From Anopheles merus (lineage: Eukaryota; Arthropoda; Insecta; Diptera; Culicidae), in NCBI RefSeq assembly GCF_017562075.2, contig NC_054082.1:61300906-61364905 (forward strand): a DNA stretch of 64,000 bases, in the 5' to 3' direction. Positions 42,776 to 53,852 of this stretch are shown piece after piece. Every line of letters starts with the position of its first letter. The first letter of the stretch is position 1. Below the pieces are notes generated by a model. That model searched no databases and had not been told where the DNA came from. It saw only the letters and a list, made by a program, of their open reading frames with translations. The translations under genes were made by a program, and so were the position numbers.

Positions 42776-43864
42776 ATTCGACTTTACAATACGTATTAAA
42801 CGTTCTCAAGCTCCGCCGAAGTGCGGTGCTATTGGTGGGTTAAAATGCCATTCAATATTCAGCTTCATCGCTTCGCCCGATTCCATACGAGAATCAACCT
42901 GATTAATTAATTGTTTTAATTCATTATTTACCCCAACAAAATTTGTGCCGTTGTCGCTGTACATGTGCGACACCGCTCCTCTTCTACTTTGGAAGTTAAG
43001 AAAGCACATGAAAAACGAATCAGTGCTCATGTTTTCGGCCAGTTCTATGTGAGATGCTCTTGTGGTCATGCATGTAAATATTACGCCCCATCGTTTTTCG
43101 ATTGACCTTTTTACCGCCACTTCGAAGGGTCCAAAATAGTCTACACCTGTATGTGTAAAGGGGTAAACGTACGCCTCCGTCCGGCATTCTGGAAGCGATG
43201 CCATTATCGGAGGTATTGGCCTTGCCGCTGCATTTTTACATTGCTGACATCTAGCCTTCACGTAACGGAAGGTTGTATTTAATTTGGGAATAAAATATTT
43301 TTGTTGTAAGGCAGCTAGAACGATTTTGTCTGATTGATACTTGTACACCTCGTGGTACCATTGTATTTTTAGATGTGTTATGTGATGATCGCGAGGTAAA
43401 ATAATTGGTATTTTGATTTCTGGTGGAACTTCTTTCGCATGTTCCAACCTGCTTCTGAACCTCATAACCCTGTTTTTGTCTAGAAACGGTGTTAGTTTTG
43501 AGAGTGGACCGGTTGTTGTTAATTCTCCATTGGTTGAGATATCTTTAATCTCATCCGGATAAATGTCGGCCTGAGCCTTTCGATAGAGTATATTTTCAGC
43601 TCTGACTCTGTCCTTCATCGTGTAAGTTTTCGAGAAGGATTTTTTGTTCAGACCGAAATCGACAATTTTCATTACTGTCGAAATTCTAAACAGTAGTTTC
43701 CACCAGTTGGAGAATTTATGTTCTTGAATGTAATCTGTTTTAGCTTCATGCACGTTCAAGTAATGCACTTCTTCCTCTTTTGAGTCTGACGATATGTTTT
43801 GTGGCCATTCGTTTTCCTTTAATTGTAAGAATGGCGGACCGTCACCCATTTTGATGATCCACAA
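42776..43864 (-). pseudogene. pol: element B copy 1 integrase core, stop at the catalytic Glu region
   Basis: Open at 42806-43864. It shows the zinc-binding region (HLKIQWYHEVYKYQSDKIV, CQQCKNAAARP), catalytic Asp in GVDYFGPFEV, Asp in MYSDNGTNFVG, and the PPIAPHFGGA block. The stop at 42806-42808 is TGA where BEL integrases have Trp, just before the catalytic Glu. It looks like a point nonsense change. Downstream sequence resumes in the same frame. Confidence 0.85.
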
Positions 43865-45034
43865 ATGTTTTTCGTTGCTTCATCAGCCGGATTAGAGTTA
43901 GAGGGTACCCAACGCCATTGATCCGTTGTGGTAGTGTCCAATATCTCACCAATGCGGTGAGCTACGAATTGTTTGTATTTTCGGTGGGATGAGTTTATCC
44001 AAGCCAATACGGTTTTTGAATCAGACCAAAAGGTGGTGTTTTTCACGGGAGCTCGCATCTCGTTAGTTACTGATTTCAGCAACCTAACGCCCAGCAAGGC
44101 CGCTTGTAATTCCATGCGCGGAATTGACAGTCCTTTAATTGGGGCTACTCGCGCCTTACCCGCGAAATTGTACGTGCGGGACGCCTTTCGGCGTACTCCT
44201 GACGTAAATTACCGCCGCGAACGCCTTATCCGAGGCGTCCACGAAAACGTGTAACTCCAATTCTGTTGTTGGACAATTCAATACCCATCTGGGAATATGA
44301 ATGTCCTTTGTACGATCGATTCCCCTTAACCAATCATTCCACATGTCATTTAGTTTTTCCGAGATCGATCGATCCCAATCTCTCGTTTCTTTATGCAATT
44401 CTTGCATTTACATTTTTCCTTGAATCGTTATGTGTGAAATTAACCCCAGTGGGTCGAAAAAACTCATCACGAAGGACAAGACCTCCCTTTTTGTAGGGAG
44501 CCTTTTGTTTTCTAGCACTTCTTTTGGAAGTTTGTCAAGCTTAACTTGGAACCCAATTGTGTCTTGGTTGGTGTTCCAATAAATCCCCAAAATTTTGTTT
44601 GACTCGTCCGTTTTATCGTCGAGAATCTTGAGGTTTTCCGGATCGATTCTGTCTTCCGGAATTGTATTCAACAGCCCTTTGTCGTTGCTGCAAAATTTCG
44701 TGATAAAGAACCCCCCTTCGTCATGCGCTTTAATTACTTGGTTAACTGTGTCAATAGCTGTTTTGATAGAGTTGAAACTATCGTTATAATCGTCGACATA
44801 GTGTTGATTCACTATTGGCGAAAGCGCTAAAGGGTATTTGTCCTTTAAACGTAATGCATTGCTGTTCTTTGCCGCTTGCGCACATGATGGTGAGCATGTC
44901 GAACCGAATGTCATTACTTGCATTACGTATGTATCGGGTTTGCGGTCTTCGCATTCCCTCCACAAAAAAACGCTGCGCATCTTGGTCTTCTTTTCTAATT
45001 TGTACCTGGTGGAACATTTCTTTGATGTCTCCAC
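43819..45034 (-). pseudogene. pol: element B copy 1 RT end and RNase H, broken
   Basis: Three frames. 44408-45034: RT with MTFGSTCSPSCAQAAK, NQHYVDDYNDSF (YVDD active site) and EVLSFVMSFFDPLGLISHI. 44156-44407: peptidase-A17/RNase H region (ELHVFVDASDKAFAAVIYV) after a TAA at 44408. 43819-44115: RNase H with MELQAALLGVRLL and FWSDSKTVLAWINSS. It corresponds to the region that is deleted in copies 2 to 4 (about 41718-44779). Confidence 0.85.
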
Positions 45035-47495
45035 AGATGGCGAACTTTCCTTCCCGAAAACTCACAAGTATTCCGAAAAGTGATGTTGTGCTGTCTGGGC
45101 CTGCCAATAAGGCCGAGTTAAGGGATTCCCCTCCTACCTTAGCGGCCGCATCAAATACGAGCCTTGGTTTTGGAGGTGTTTTGTTTTTATTTACCACGAT
45201 GAAGTGCGGTAGGTAAAATGTATGGGATGGCTTTATGTTTACCTCCCAGGGTTGAAGCTTTCTAGCGTAACCCTTTTCGACATATTCGTTGAATGTCTTA
45301 ATCGCCCATGCCTTTAGCTCCGGTTCCCTATTTAGTTTCTTTTTAATGCCAATCAACCTTGACATAGCATTGTCGAGACTGTTCGGAAATTTATGCGTAT
45401 CTTTTTTCCACAAAAGTCCAACTTCGTATCTTCCATTTTTAAACTTTAGGGTTTTTTCTAAAACCTCTTTAGCTCTTTTTTCTTCAAATGATTCGGGTAA
45501 CTGCGCTACTGGCTTAACCCCGAAATCTTTTATTGAAAAATAATCGGACATCATTTTACGTAATTCATCCATTTCCTGAACCATCAGTGAAAAGTGTGTA
45601 CCGACTTCGTTAAGCGGTTTTCCATGAATTATCCAGCCAAGACGGGCAAGCGAGGCAATAGGTTCCCCTGGTTTGCCGACCTTGTGCTTTAACCCTAATA
45701 GCAGATGATTATGCTCAACGCCGATAATCATGGAAGGCCTTACTCCTTGTAGGTTTTTAATTGGAAGATTCTTTAGGTGTGGATATTGCTTGCTTAATTC
45801 CGAGTAATTAAACGTTTGAGTTGGTAACATCAGATTCTTAACAGTTCTGACACCCTTCAAGGTGTACCCTTTCTTGGTCACCCCCTTGATTCTCACTTGT
45901 ACGCTTTGGCTGTCCTCATGATTGGACTGCTGTTCTTGTGTCCAGATTAATTGAAGCGGTCTCTTTTCTCCCTGTAATGACAGTGAGTCCGCCACATCTG
46001 AATCTAACAAGGTAAGCGATGATCCCGTATCTAAAAAGGCATGTGTCGCGACGGACTTGTCATTGTTTATCAGTGTTACCGGAACTACTTGATACAACGT
46101 GGACGATACCGGTTCTACGACGTGGTGGTTATTTAAACCTTCTTGATTTAAACCCTCGCGCGGAGGCGTGTTATCGGATAAGTTGGTGTCGTGAAGCATT
46201 CTATGATGCTTCTTTACGCAACCTTTAATTCCGCATTCGCGCGCCTTTCGGCACTCAGCTGCCTTGTGGGTATTTGAACTCAAACAACCCAGACATAACT
46301 GTTTATTAATGGCTATTTTCAGCCGTTCAGAAATGCTCTGATTTACAAGGGCGTAACATCGAGTTGTCTCGTGTCCCTTATTGCAAACTAGGCAACGTTT
46401 ATTGTTAAACCTGTTTGGCTGTTCCTTACGTCCACTCGTTTGTGGTACGGGATTAGGCGATCCCTTTTGCCCAAGGGTTTCGCTCGTTCTAGGAGAAAAT
46501 GTTTTTTGCATTTTTCCCGAATTGTGAACGTGAAGATTCCCTCTATCGGAATGCTCTTGTGCGTGCATCGTGTTCATCATTTCCTGCTCGATAGCATATG
46601 GCTTAAGCCATTCAGTCAAGTCAGTTATAGTCAGCACGTCCATCTCGGATTTTGCTTGATTTAAATACTTCATGCGATCCATCTTGATGTTGTAAAGAAG
46701 TTTCGCGGTTAACTCGATAACTAACCTATGGTCCTCTACGTATCTAGGCATATTCATGAGCCTTGCTGCCAGCACGAGTTTGTTTAGTGCCTTTACCATG
46801 TCCGACACGATTGTTTTCGAGTCCTTTTTTAATTTGTGCAAATCTGCCAATAATTCTGAGTAAACCAAAGATGGTCTACCATAGGCCGTTTCTAAGCTTT
46901 TCATGATTTCCTTGACATTTTCCGATTCCATTATCAGTTGCCGTACATTATCCAATGCGGCGCCGTACAAGGATTGTCTCAAACGGGTTAAATTTTCCAA
47001 ATTGGTGAATTTACCCTCTTCGCTCGTATCGTCGAACGTTTTCTTAAAAAATGCCCATTCCTTTGGACTTCCTCCAAATTTAGGTAACGGCATTAAAGAC
47101 TGGCGTCTTAAGATTGTCTCAGTATGAGACGATTCCTTTTGGGCCATTAGATTCGCTACAACCTGCATCAGTTTCTGCATTTGTTTGTTCGAATTTGCCT
47201 GACTCAGGGCTAGTTGGCCTAAGGCAACTTCCAACAAATCTTCCTTTTCGTCAACCGAGGTGCTAGCACTTTCTTGACGAATAGAATGAAGATTAAGTTT
47301 TTCTTTCCTAATCTCAGTGCATTGGATACAGAACCATACATCCGTTGGTTTTTTATCCAACTTTGCACATGCGAGATGGAATTGTCTTTCGCAATCAGTG
47401 CAAGCGATTATATGCCGCACATCTCCATCCTGTTCCGTACACAGGCGGCAGCGGCCGTTTGGATTTGAAACGAAATATTTCGAAATTTTGGACAA
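44784..47495 (-). pseudogene. gag-pol: element B copy 1 PHD-gag, protease, RT start; no ATG, frameshift
   Basis: The same protein as copies 2 and 3, but the initiator ATG (present at 53103-53105 and 58719-58721) is ATT here. The PHD finger, gag, zinc knuckles and DTGSS protease are intact. An extra A in the run near 44966-44972 (seven instead of six) shifts the frame inside RT, so the last ~55 codons of this frame are nonsense sequence. The first in-frame ATG lies well inside the PHD-gag, so a full gag could not be made from this copy. Confidence 0.88.
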
Positions 47496-48232
47496 ATCAA
47501 ATGATTTCCGAGTTGAAATATTTCGTAAGTTTTAATTGAATAATAATTGGAACGACTCACCTGGATTCAAGTTTGCTTACTTGAATACCTGTTTTGTTGT
47601 TATGACTTTCGGTGATTCAGCGGACGCGTTCCCTTGTAAAGATGTTGTTACAGGAGCTTCCTACTCCAGGCAAAATTTGCAGCGGGCTCGTAGTTATTTC
47701 GAATGAATCTGCGATGATCTTAAATGCTTGATGAATCAGCGATGAATTTGCGTTCTCGGTTGGCCGAGTCGTGCTGATTGCACTTTTGTAGGACCTTTTG
47801 TCCTCCCGCTATCTCTTGATGCGGTGTTCGATGCTCGATTTGTTTCGTAAATCGGCTTAGATCAGCTAATATCTGCACTAGCTGTTTTCTTCGGAGTCGT
47901 TTTTAACTATTTTCGAGGTAATAGTTATTTGACGATTTACCCTTCGTGGGACTATTCTCCGATTTGCGTGTGTCGTCAGATGGCTTTCTTTCACTCACGC
48001 TACGACTGTGGAGCTTCGTAGCATTTTTCCTTTACGCGTTACAACACTTGCCCTTGAAACGCTTCCGGAAACTATTGTTCATAAAAGCACTGCTAGTTAA
48101 CTGCCTTTGCACTTTAACACTGCACTTGCACTTTAACTGAACTGCTGTTCTTTTGGCGACAGCACACCGTTTGCGAGAATTCGCTCTTAGAGTTGTATTT
48201 GCGCGTTAATACACCTCCTCTCTGGAGCCACC
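47496..48232 (-). other. element B leader with primer site and splice-donor-like site
   Basis: Non-coding leader between the 5' LTR and gag. Next to the LTR on the minus strand is TGGTGGCTCCAGAGAGG (48216-48232), the primer-binding site. At 47560/47561 lies CAG|GTGAGT, a perfect consensus 5' splice site, about 65 bases before gag. Both are repeated in copies 2 and 3 (donor near 53179 and 58795). A spliced env message would need such a donor. I cannot identify the acceptor. Confidence 0.6.
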
Positions 48233-49101
48233 ATGTAAAACTTCGAGGCGTTTACAAAACCTTTTTTGGCTCGATCAGACGATAGATCGAGTCCGTTGCC
48301 AACGCGCTGGCAGTACCACCTTTTAAAGACGAGGAAAAAAAGAACTTCCGACACTGACTCACAGATCTTTTCTCTTTTAGATCTAAATAGCAAGTGTTTA
48401 TTCAGAATCAAAATGAATTCTTATATACTATTCTTCTATTGTGGAAAGGTTATTTTATCTTCCTTTTACGCATATGTTCGTGTCGCTAGCCTGTTCCCTT
48501 TTCGCCACGCCTACGCATTCTTCTGAGAGGTTTTCTGGTTCTGTTTTATGTCAAGCATTATCCTGAAGGAAATGTGATCCCTTTTTTTATTGCTTTCTCT
48601 GGTGAGAACAAATTGTTGCATTGATTGCAGGCGTTGTGGTTTTCCCTTTTTGGCGTGACTGTACCTAACACTTGAATTCTGTGGTGCATGTTCCGGATGT
48701 ATTGCATCATTGACAAATACTTGAACTTATTACTTTCGAATTCATGATCTGGTTAATGTTATTAACGCATCTACGTTTGAGTGATTTAGGTTTAACAATT
48801 TTACGGTCGTGAGAAAAATGGATGTAGATTTTTTCTACGCTTCTAAGGAATTGGTCTAGCTTGGCACACATGCATGCTGTAATCCTAAGTTAACCGTTAT
48901 AGGTTCGAAATGAATTGAAGTAATGGACTGCTAAAAAATGCAAGTCAAAAACCAGATGGCCCTACTTGAAGGGTTTAGGATAACATTATGTTTGTCTCCT
49001 TGATGGTACGTCTGTTCTCGAGTACTTTTAAACTACCGTATTTTAGTCTATTTTATGGTTAGAAGGAAATATAAAAACTCTGGATTGTCGCGTTCTCAAC
49101 A
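48233..49101 (-). repeat. element B LTR shared by copies 1 and 2
   Basis: 869 bp, with primer site on the low-coordinate side and purine tract on the high-coordinate side, so it is the 5' LTR of copy 1 and the 3' LTR of copy 2 at once. It differs from the next two LTRs by a short replacement near 48370-48388 (TCTTTTAGATCTAAATAG versus TCAATTCAGAAATAG). In that it agrees with the copy 1 3' LTR. Confidence 0.95.
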
Positions 49102-49213
49102 TTCCGCCCCTCGTAAAACTGCTAGTTTTACCAGATTCACGCGACTGGTAGTACATCGTGGAGACATTATTGTTAATCGGGTAATGTGTGTTCTAATCTG
49201 CTCTATATATCGC

Positions 49214-50331
49214 TCACCTAGAGTTTAATTTCATCAGTTCAAAGAGGTTTCGTTGCGCTGGTGTGATGCTTTGCGCGATGACGTGTGATGTTTGCGTGGT
49301 ATTTACGGCGTTTGGTTCTTCGGGCGTTAGTTCTTCTCTGGCTGCAGTTTGGTTGCTTCTACATTCTATTTGGTTTGGGTGAGCGGCGCGCCAACCGTAC
49401 GTTGGTTGATTCTCCGGTGCAACTCGATTGTGATGTTGACGATCGCTGGTTAAATTGTTGCGTCCTTCGTCGTTGACATACGTTTGTTGCCTATTGTGGC
49501 TGCGGTGCGATAGAAAGTTGGTTAATGAATCCCAGAAGGCTGCTAGCAGCTGCCAACCATAGCCATATATTTCGAATAATATTCTGCCGTGTATTATGGT
49601 GTCTATAATGAATTTTAGCGCTTTTGCTATTATGTAAATACCCAGCGCTGTTGATGTTACATTTCCTAGCCACGTAGACCAATTTATGAGTTTTTTCCAA
49701 TATTTGTTAAATGCTTCGTTTACGACCTTTTCAGATATAAGCAATTCGAATCTAAACCCTTGAAGATTTGGATGTTGACCTGCTATCATTTTGTATAATA
49801 CTGAAGTCGCTATTTTTCTGTCCCCTTGTTCGTACACCATTTCCTTCATTTTCTTGAGACTTTCAATACGTACACACCACTTTCCATTAGGCTCGGTAGT
49901 GGTGTATAGGACCATGTTGTGACGATGTCTGTGTTTATTTGTTGCAGCGCGGTGGTTTCCCTGATACCATGATCAATGTTATACCATCTTCCACTCATTA
50001 GGAATTTTGCGGGTAACAGCGATGTGCAAGCTATTTGATTACCCCGGTTTTGGAGTATTCTTGTAACTGGAGCCATAAACATGGATTTGTTGTTGTAGTT
50101 TACTGGTACTTCTTGATAGCAATCTTCTCTTTTTTCATAAGTGACGTAAACCGGTCTGCATTCTAGCACGTATAATGCTTCTGCTGCTACTACTGCGGTA
50201 TAGCCAGATCGTTTAACTAGCGTAGAAACGAATTCGCTTGGGTTTAGTCGAGCTAAGGTCAGTTTTGTTTCCATGAGTGCCTTATCGATTTTGCACATTT
50301 CGGTCATTACAGTTGCGTAAACGTCGTTCAA
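49214..50331 (-). pseudogene. env: element B copy 2 env, C-terminal half
   Basis: Two overlapping frames, 49846-50331 and 49214-49915, encode the C-terminal half of the glycoprotein, including the Cys-rich blocks, membrane segment and polar tail. The frameshift near 49850-49915 is the same as in copies 1, 3 and 4, so it was inherited from the source element. Alternatively the region may not be read as one protein. Without the N-terminal half this env cannot be functional. Confidence 0.75.
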
Positions 50332-50390
50332 TTTTTGGCCAAGGTAGCTTTCAACAAGCGTTATTTTAGAATTGAAATAAGTGAATAAGT

Positions 50391-53105
50391 CTAAATTCTA
50401 TCGTTATAATCGTCGACATAGTGTTGATTCACTATTGGCGAAAGCGCTAAAGGGTATTTGTCCTTTAAACGTAATGCATTGCTGTTCTTTGCCGCTTGCG
50501 CACATGATGGTGAGCATGTCGAACCGAATGTCATTACTTGCATTACGTATGTATCGGGTTTGCGGTCTTCGCATTCCCTCCACAAAAAACGCTGCGCATC
50601 TTGGTCTTCTTTTCTAATTTGTACCTGGTGGAACATTTCTTTGATGTCTCCACAGATGGCGAACTTTCCTTCCCGAAAACTCACAAGTATTCCGAAAAGT
50701 GATGTTGTGCTGTCTGGGCCTGCCAATAAGGCCGAGTTAAGGTATTCCCCTCCTACCTTAGCGGCCGCATCAAATACGAGCCTTGGTTTTGGAGGTGTTT
50801 TGTTTTTATTTACCACGATGAAGTGCGGTAGGTAAAATGTATGGGATGGCTTTATGTTTACCTCCCAGGGTTGAAGCTTTCTAGCGTAACCCTTTTCGAC
50901 ATATTCGTTGAATGTCTTAATCGCCCATGCCTTTAGCTCCGGTTCCCTATTTAGTTTCTTTTCAATGCCAATCAACCTTGACATAGCATTGTCGAGACTG
51001 TTCGGAAATTTATGCGTATCTTTTTTCCACAAAAGTCCAACTTCGTATCTTCCATTTTTAAACTTTAGGGTTTTTTCTAAAACCTCTTTAGCTCTTTTTT
51101 CTTCAAATGATTCGGGTAACTGCGCTACTGGCTTAACCCCGAAATCTTTTATTGAAAAATAATCGGACATCATTTTACGTAATTCATCCATTTCCTGAAC
51201 CATCAGTGAAAAGTGTGTACCGACTTCGTTAAGCGGTTTTCCATGAATTATCCAGCCAAGACGGGCAAGCGAGGCAATAGGTTCCCCTGGTTTGCCGACC
51301 TTGTGCTTTAACCCTAATAGCAGATGATTATGCTCAACGCCGATAATCATGGAAGGCCTTACTCCTTGTAGGTTTTTAATTGGAAGATTCTTTAGGTGTG
51401 GATATTGCTTGCTTAATTCCGAGTAATTAAACGTTTGAGTTGGTAACATCAGATTCTTAATAGTTCTGACACCCTTCAAGGTGTACCCTTTCTTGGTCAC
51501 CCCCTTGATTCTCACTTGTACGCTTTGGCTGTCCTCATGATTGGACTGCTGTTCTTGTGTCCAGATTAATTGAAGCGGTCTCTTTTCTCCCTGTAATGAC
51601 AGTGAGTCCGCCACATCTGAATCTAACAAGGTAAGCGATGATCCCGTATCTAAAAAGGCATGTGTCGCGACGGACTTGTCATTGTTTATCAGTGTTACCG
51701 GAACTACTTGATACAACGTGGACGATACCGGTTCTACGACGTGGTGGTTATTTAAACCTTCTTGATTTAAACCCTCGCGCGGAGGCGTGTTATCGGATAA
51801 GTTGGTGTCGTGAAGCATTCTATGATGCTTCTTTACGCAACCTTTAATTCCGCATTCGCGCGCCTTTCGGCACTCAGCTGCCTTGTGGGTATTTGAACTC
51901 AAACAACCCAGACATAACTGTTTATTAATGGCTATTTTCAGCCGTTCAGAAATGCTCTGATTTACAAGGGCGTAACATCGAGTTGTCTCGTGTCCCTTAT
52001 TGCAAACTAGGCAACGTTTATTGTTAAACCTGTTTGGCTGTTCCTTACGTCCACTCGTTTGTGGTACGGGATTAGGCGATCCCTTTTGCCCAAGGGTTTC
52101 GCTCGTTCTAGGAGAAAATGTTTTTTGCATTTTTCCCGAATTGTGAACGTGAAGATTCCCTCTATCGGAATGCTCTTGTGCGTGCATCGTGTTCATCATT
52201 TCCTGTTCGATAGCATATGGCTTAAGCCATTCAGTCAAGTCAGTTATAGTCAGCACGTCCATCTCGGATTTTGCTTGATTTAAATACTTCATGCGATCCA
52301 TCTTGATGTTGTAAAGAAGTTTCGCGGTTAACTCGATAACTAACCTATGGTCCTCTACGTATCTAGGCATATTCATGAGCCTTGCTGCCAGCACGAGTTT
52401 GTTTAGTGCCTTTACCATGTCCGACACGATTGTTTTCGAGTCCTTTTTTAATTTGTGCAAATCTGCCAATAATTCTGAGTAAACCAAAGATGGTCCACCA
52501 TAGGCCGTTTCTAAGCTTTTCATGATTTCCTTGACATTTTCCGATTCCATTATCAGTTGCCGTACATTATCCAATGCGGCGCCGTACAAGGATTGTCTCA
52601 AACGGGTTAAATTTTCCAAATTGGTGAATTTACCCTCTTCGCTCGTATCGTCGAACGTTTTCTTAAAAAATGCCCATTCCTTTGGACTTCCTCCAAATTT
52701 AGGTAACGGCATTAAAGACTGGCGTCTTAAGATTGTCTCAGTATGAGACGATTCCTTTTGGGCCATTAGATTCGCTACAACCTGCATCAGTTTCTGCATT
52801 TGTTTGTTCGAATTTGCCTGACTCAGGGCTAGTTGGCCTAAGGCAACTTCCAACAAATCTTCCTTTTCGTCAACCGAGGTGCTAGCACTTTCTTGACGAA
52901 TAGAATGAAGATTAAGTTTTTCTTTCCTAATCTCAGTGCATTGGATACAGAACCATACATCTGTAGGTTTTTTATCCAACTTTGCACATGCGAGATGGAA
53001 TTGTCTTTCGCAATCAGTGCAAGCGATTATATGCCGCACATCTCCATCCTGTTCCGTACACAGGCGGCAGCGGCCGTTTGGATTTGAAACGAAATATTTC
53101 GACAT
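50391..53105 (-). CDS. gag-pol: element B copy 2 PHD-gag, protease and partial RT
   Basis: 904 codons from ATG 53105 (MSKYFVSNPNGRC). Counting from three codons upstream, Cys 16, 19, 32, 35, His 40, Cys 43, 56, 59 form a C4HC3 PHD finger. Then come a DUF1759-like gag region (LPKFGGSPKEWAFFKKTF), zinc knuckles (CLVCNKGHETTRC, CLGCLSSNTHKAAEC), a protease with AFLDTGSSLTLLDS, the DUF1758 region, and RT up to NQHYVDDYND followed by two residues and a stop at the deletion junction. It could make gag and protease but no working RT. An in-frame YVDD end without thumb or connection is expected to be inactive. Confidence 0.92.
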   Translation of the reverse strand: MSKYFVSNPNGRCRLCTEQDGDVRHIIACTDCERQFHLACAKLDKKPTDVWFCIQCTEIRKEKLNLHSIRQESASTSVDEKEDLLEVALGQLALSQANSNKQMQKLMQVVANLMAQKESSHTETILRRQSLMPLPKFGGSPKEWAFFKKTFDDTSEEGKFTNLENLTRLRQSLYGAALDNVRQLIMESENVKEIMKSLETAYGGPSLVYSELLADLHKLKKDSKTIVSDMVKALNKLVLAARLMNMPRYVEDHRLVIELTAKLLYNIKMDRMKYLNQAKSEMDVLTITDLTEWLKPYAIEQEMMNTMHAQEHSDRGNLHVHNSGKMQKTFSPRTSETLGQKGSPNPVPQTSGRKEQPNRFNNKRCLVCNKGHETTRCYALVNQSISERLKIAINKQLCLGCLSSNTHKAAECRKARECGIKGCVKKHHRMLHDTNLSDNTPPREGLNQEGLNNHHVVEPVSSTLYQVVPVTLINNDKSVATHAFLDTGSSLTLLDSDVADSLSLQGEKRPLQLIWTQEQQSNHEDSQSVQVRIKGVTKKGYTLKGVRTIKNLMLPTQTFNYSELSKQYPHLKNLPIKNLQGVRPSMIIGVEHNHLLLGLKHKVGKPGEPIASLARLGWIIHGKPLNEVGTHFSLMVQEMDELRKMMSDYFSIKDFGVKPVAQLPESFEEKRAKEVLEKTLKFKNGRYEVGLLWKKDTHKFPNSLDNAMSRLIGIEKKLNREPELKAWAIKTFNEYVEKGYARKLQPWEVNIKPSHTFYLPHFIVVNKNKTPPKPRLVFDAAAKVGGEYLNSALLAGPDSTTSLFGILVSFREGKFAICGDIKEMFHQVQIRKEDQDAQRFLWRECEDRKPDTYVMQVMTFGSTCSPSCAQAAKNSNALRLKDKYPLALSPIVNQHYVDDYNDRI

Positions 53106-53852
53106 TTTGGACAAATCAAATGATTTCCGAGTTGAAATATTTCGTAAGTTTTAATTGAATAATAATTGGAACGACTCACCTGGATTCAAGTTTGCTTACT
53201 TGAATACCTGTTTTGTTGTTATGACTTTCGGTGATTCAGCGGACGCGTTCCCTTGTAAAGATGTTGTTACAGGAGCTTCCTACTCCAGGCAAAATTTGCA
53301 GCGGGCTCGTAGTTATTTCGAATGAATCTGCGATGATCTTAAATGCTTGATGAATCAGCGATGAATTTGCGTTCTCGGTTGACCGAGTCGTGCTGATTGC
53401 ACTTTTGTAGGACCTTTTGTCCTCCCGCTATCTCTTGATGCGGTGTTCGATGCTCGATTTGTTTCGTAAATCGGCTTAGATCAGCTAATATCTGCACTAG
53501 CTGTTTTCTTCGGAGTCGTTTTTAACTATTTTCGAGGTAATAGTTATTTGACGATTTACCCTTCGTGGGACTATTCTCCGATTTGCGTGTGTCGTCAGAT
53601 GGCTTTCTTTCACTCACGCTACGACTGTGGAGCTTCGTAGCATTTTTCCTTTACGCGTTACAACACTTGCCCTTGAAACGCTTCCGGAAACTATTGTTCA
53701 TAAAAGCACTGCTAGTTAACTGCCTTTGCACTTTAACACTGCACTTGCACTTTAACTGAACTGCTGTTCTTTTGGCGACAGCACACCGTTTGCGAGAATT
53801 CGCTCTTAGAGTTGTATTTGCGCGTTAATACACCTCCTCTCTGGAGCCACCA

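Larger units (their letters stand above)
29632..49101 (-). mobile_element. element B copy 1: BEL/Pao retrotransposon with env, carrying nested LINE G
   Basis: LTRs at 29632-30499 (3') and 48233-49101 (5'); internal region 30500-30978 plus 40899-48232, about 7.8 kb without the LINE. Gene order on the minus strand: PHD-gag, protease, RT, RNase H, integrase, env. It is the only B unit in the window with the full pol region. The usual ATG is ATT, and RT, RNase H, integrase and env each carry breaks. Its 5' LTR is also the 3' LTR of copy 2. Confidence 0.92.
49102..53852 (-). mobile_element. element B copy 2 internal region (3-kb pol deletion)
   Basis: 4751 bp between two shared LTRs. The gene order is leader, PHD-gag-protease-RT(5' part), then directly env from its middle. 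The junction AAATTCT|ATCGTTATAA at 50396-50402 corresponds to joining 41717 and 44780 of copy 1, a loss of 3062 bp with CT at both edges. RT after the YVDD motif, RNase H, integrase and the env N-terminal half are missing. Confidence 0.95.
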
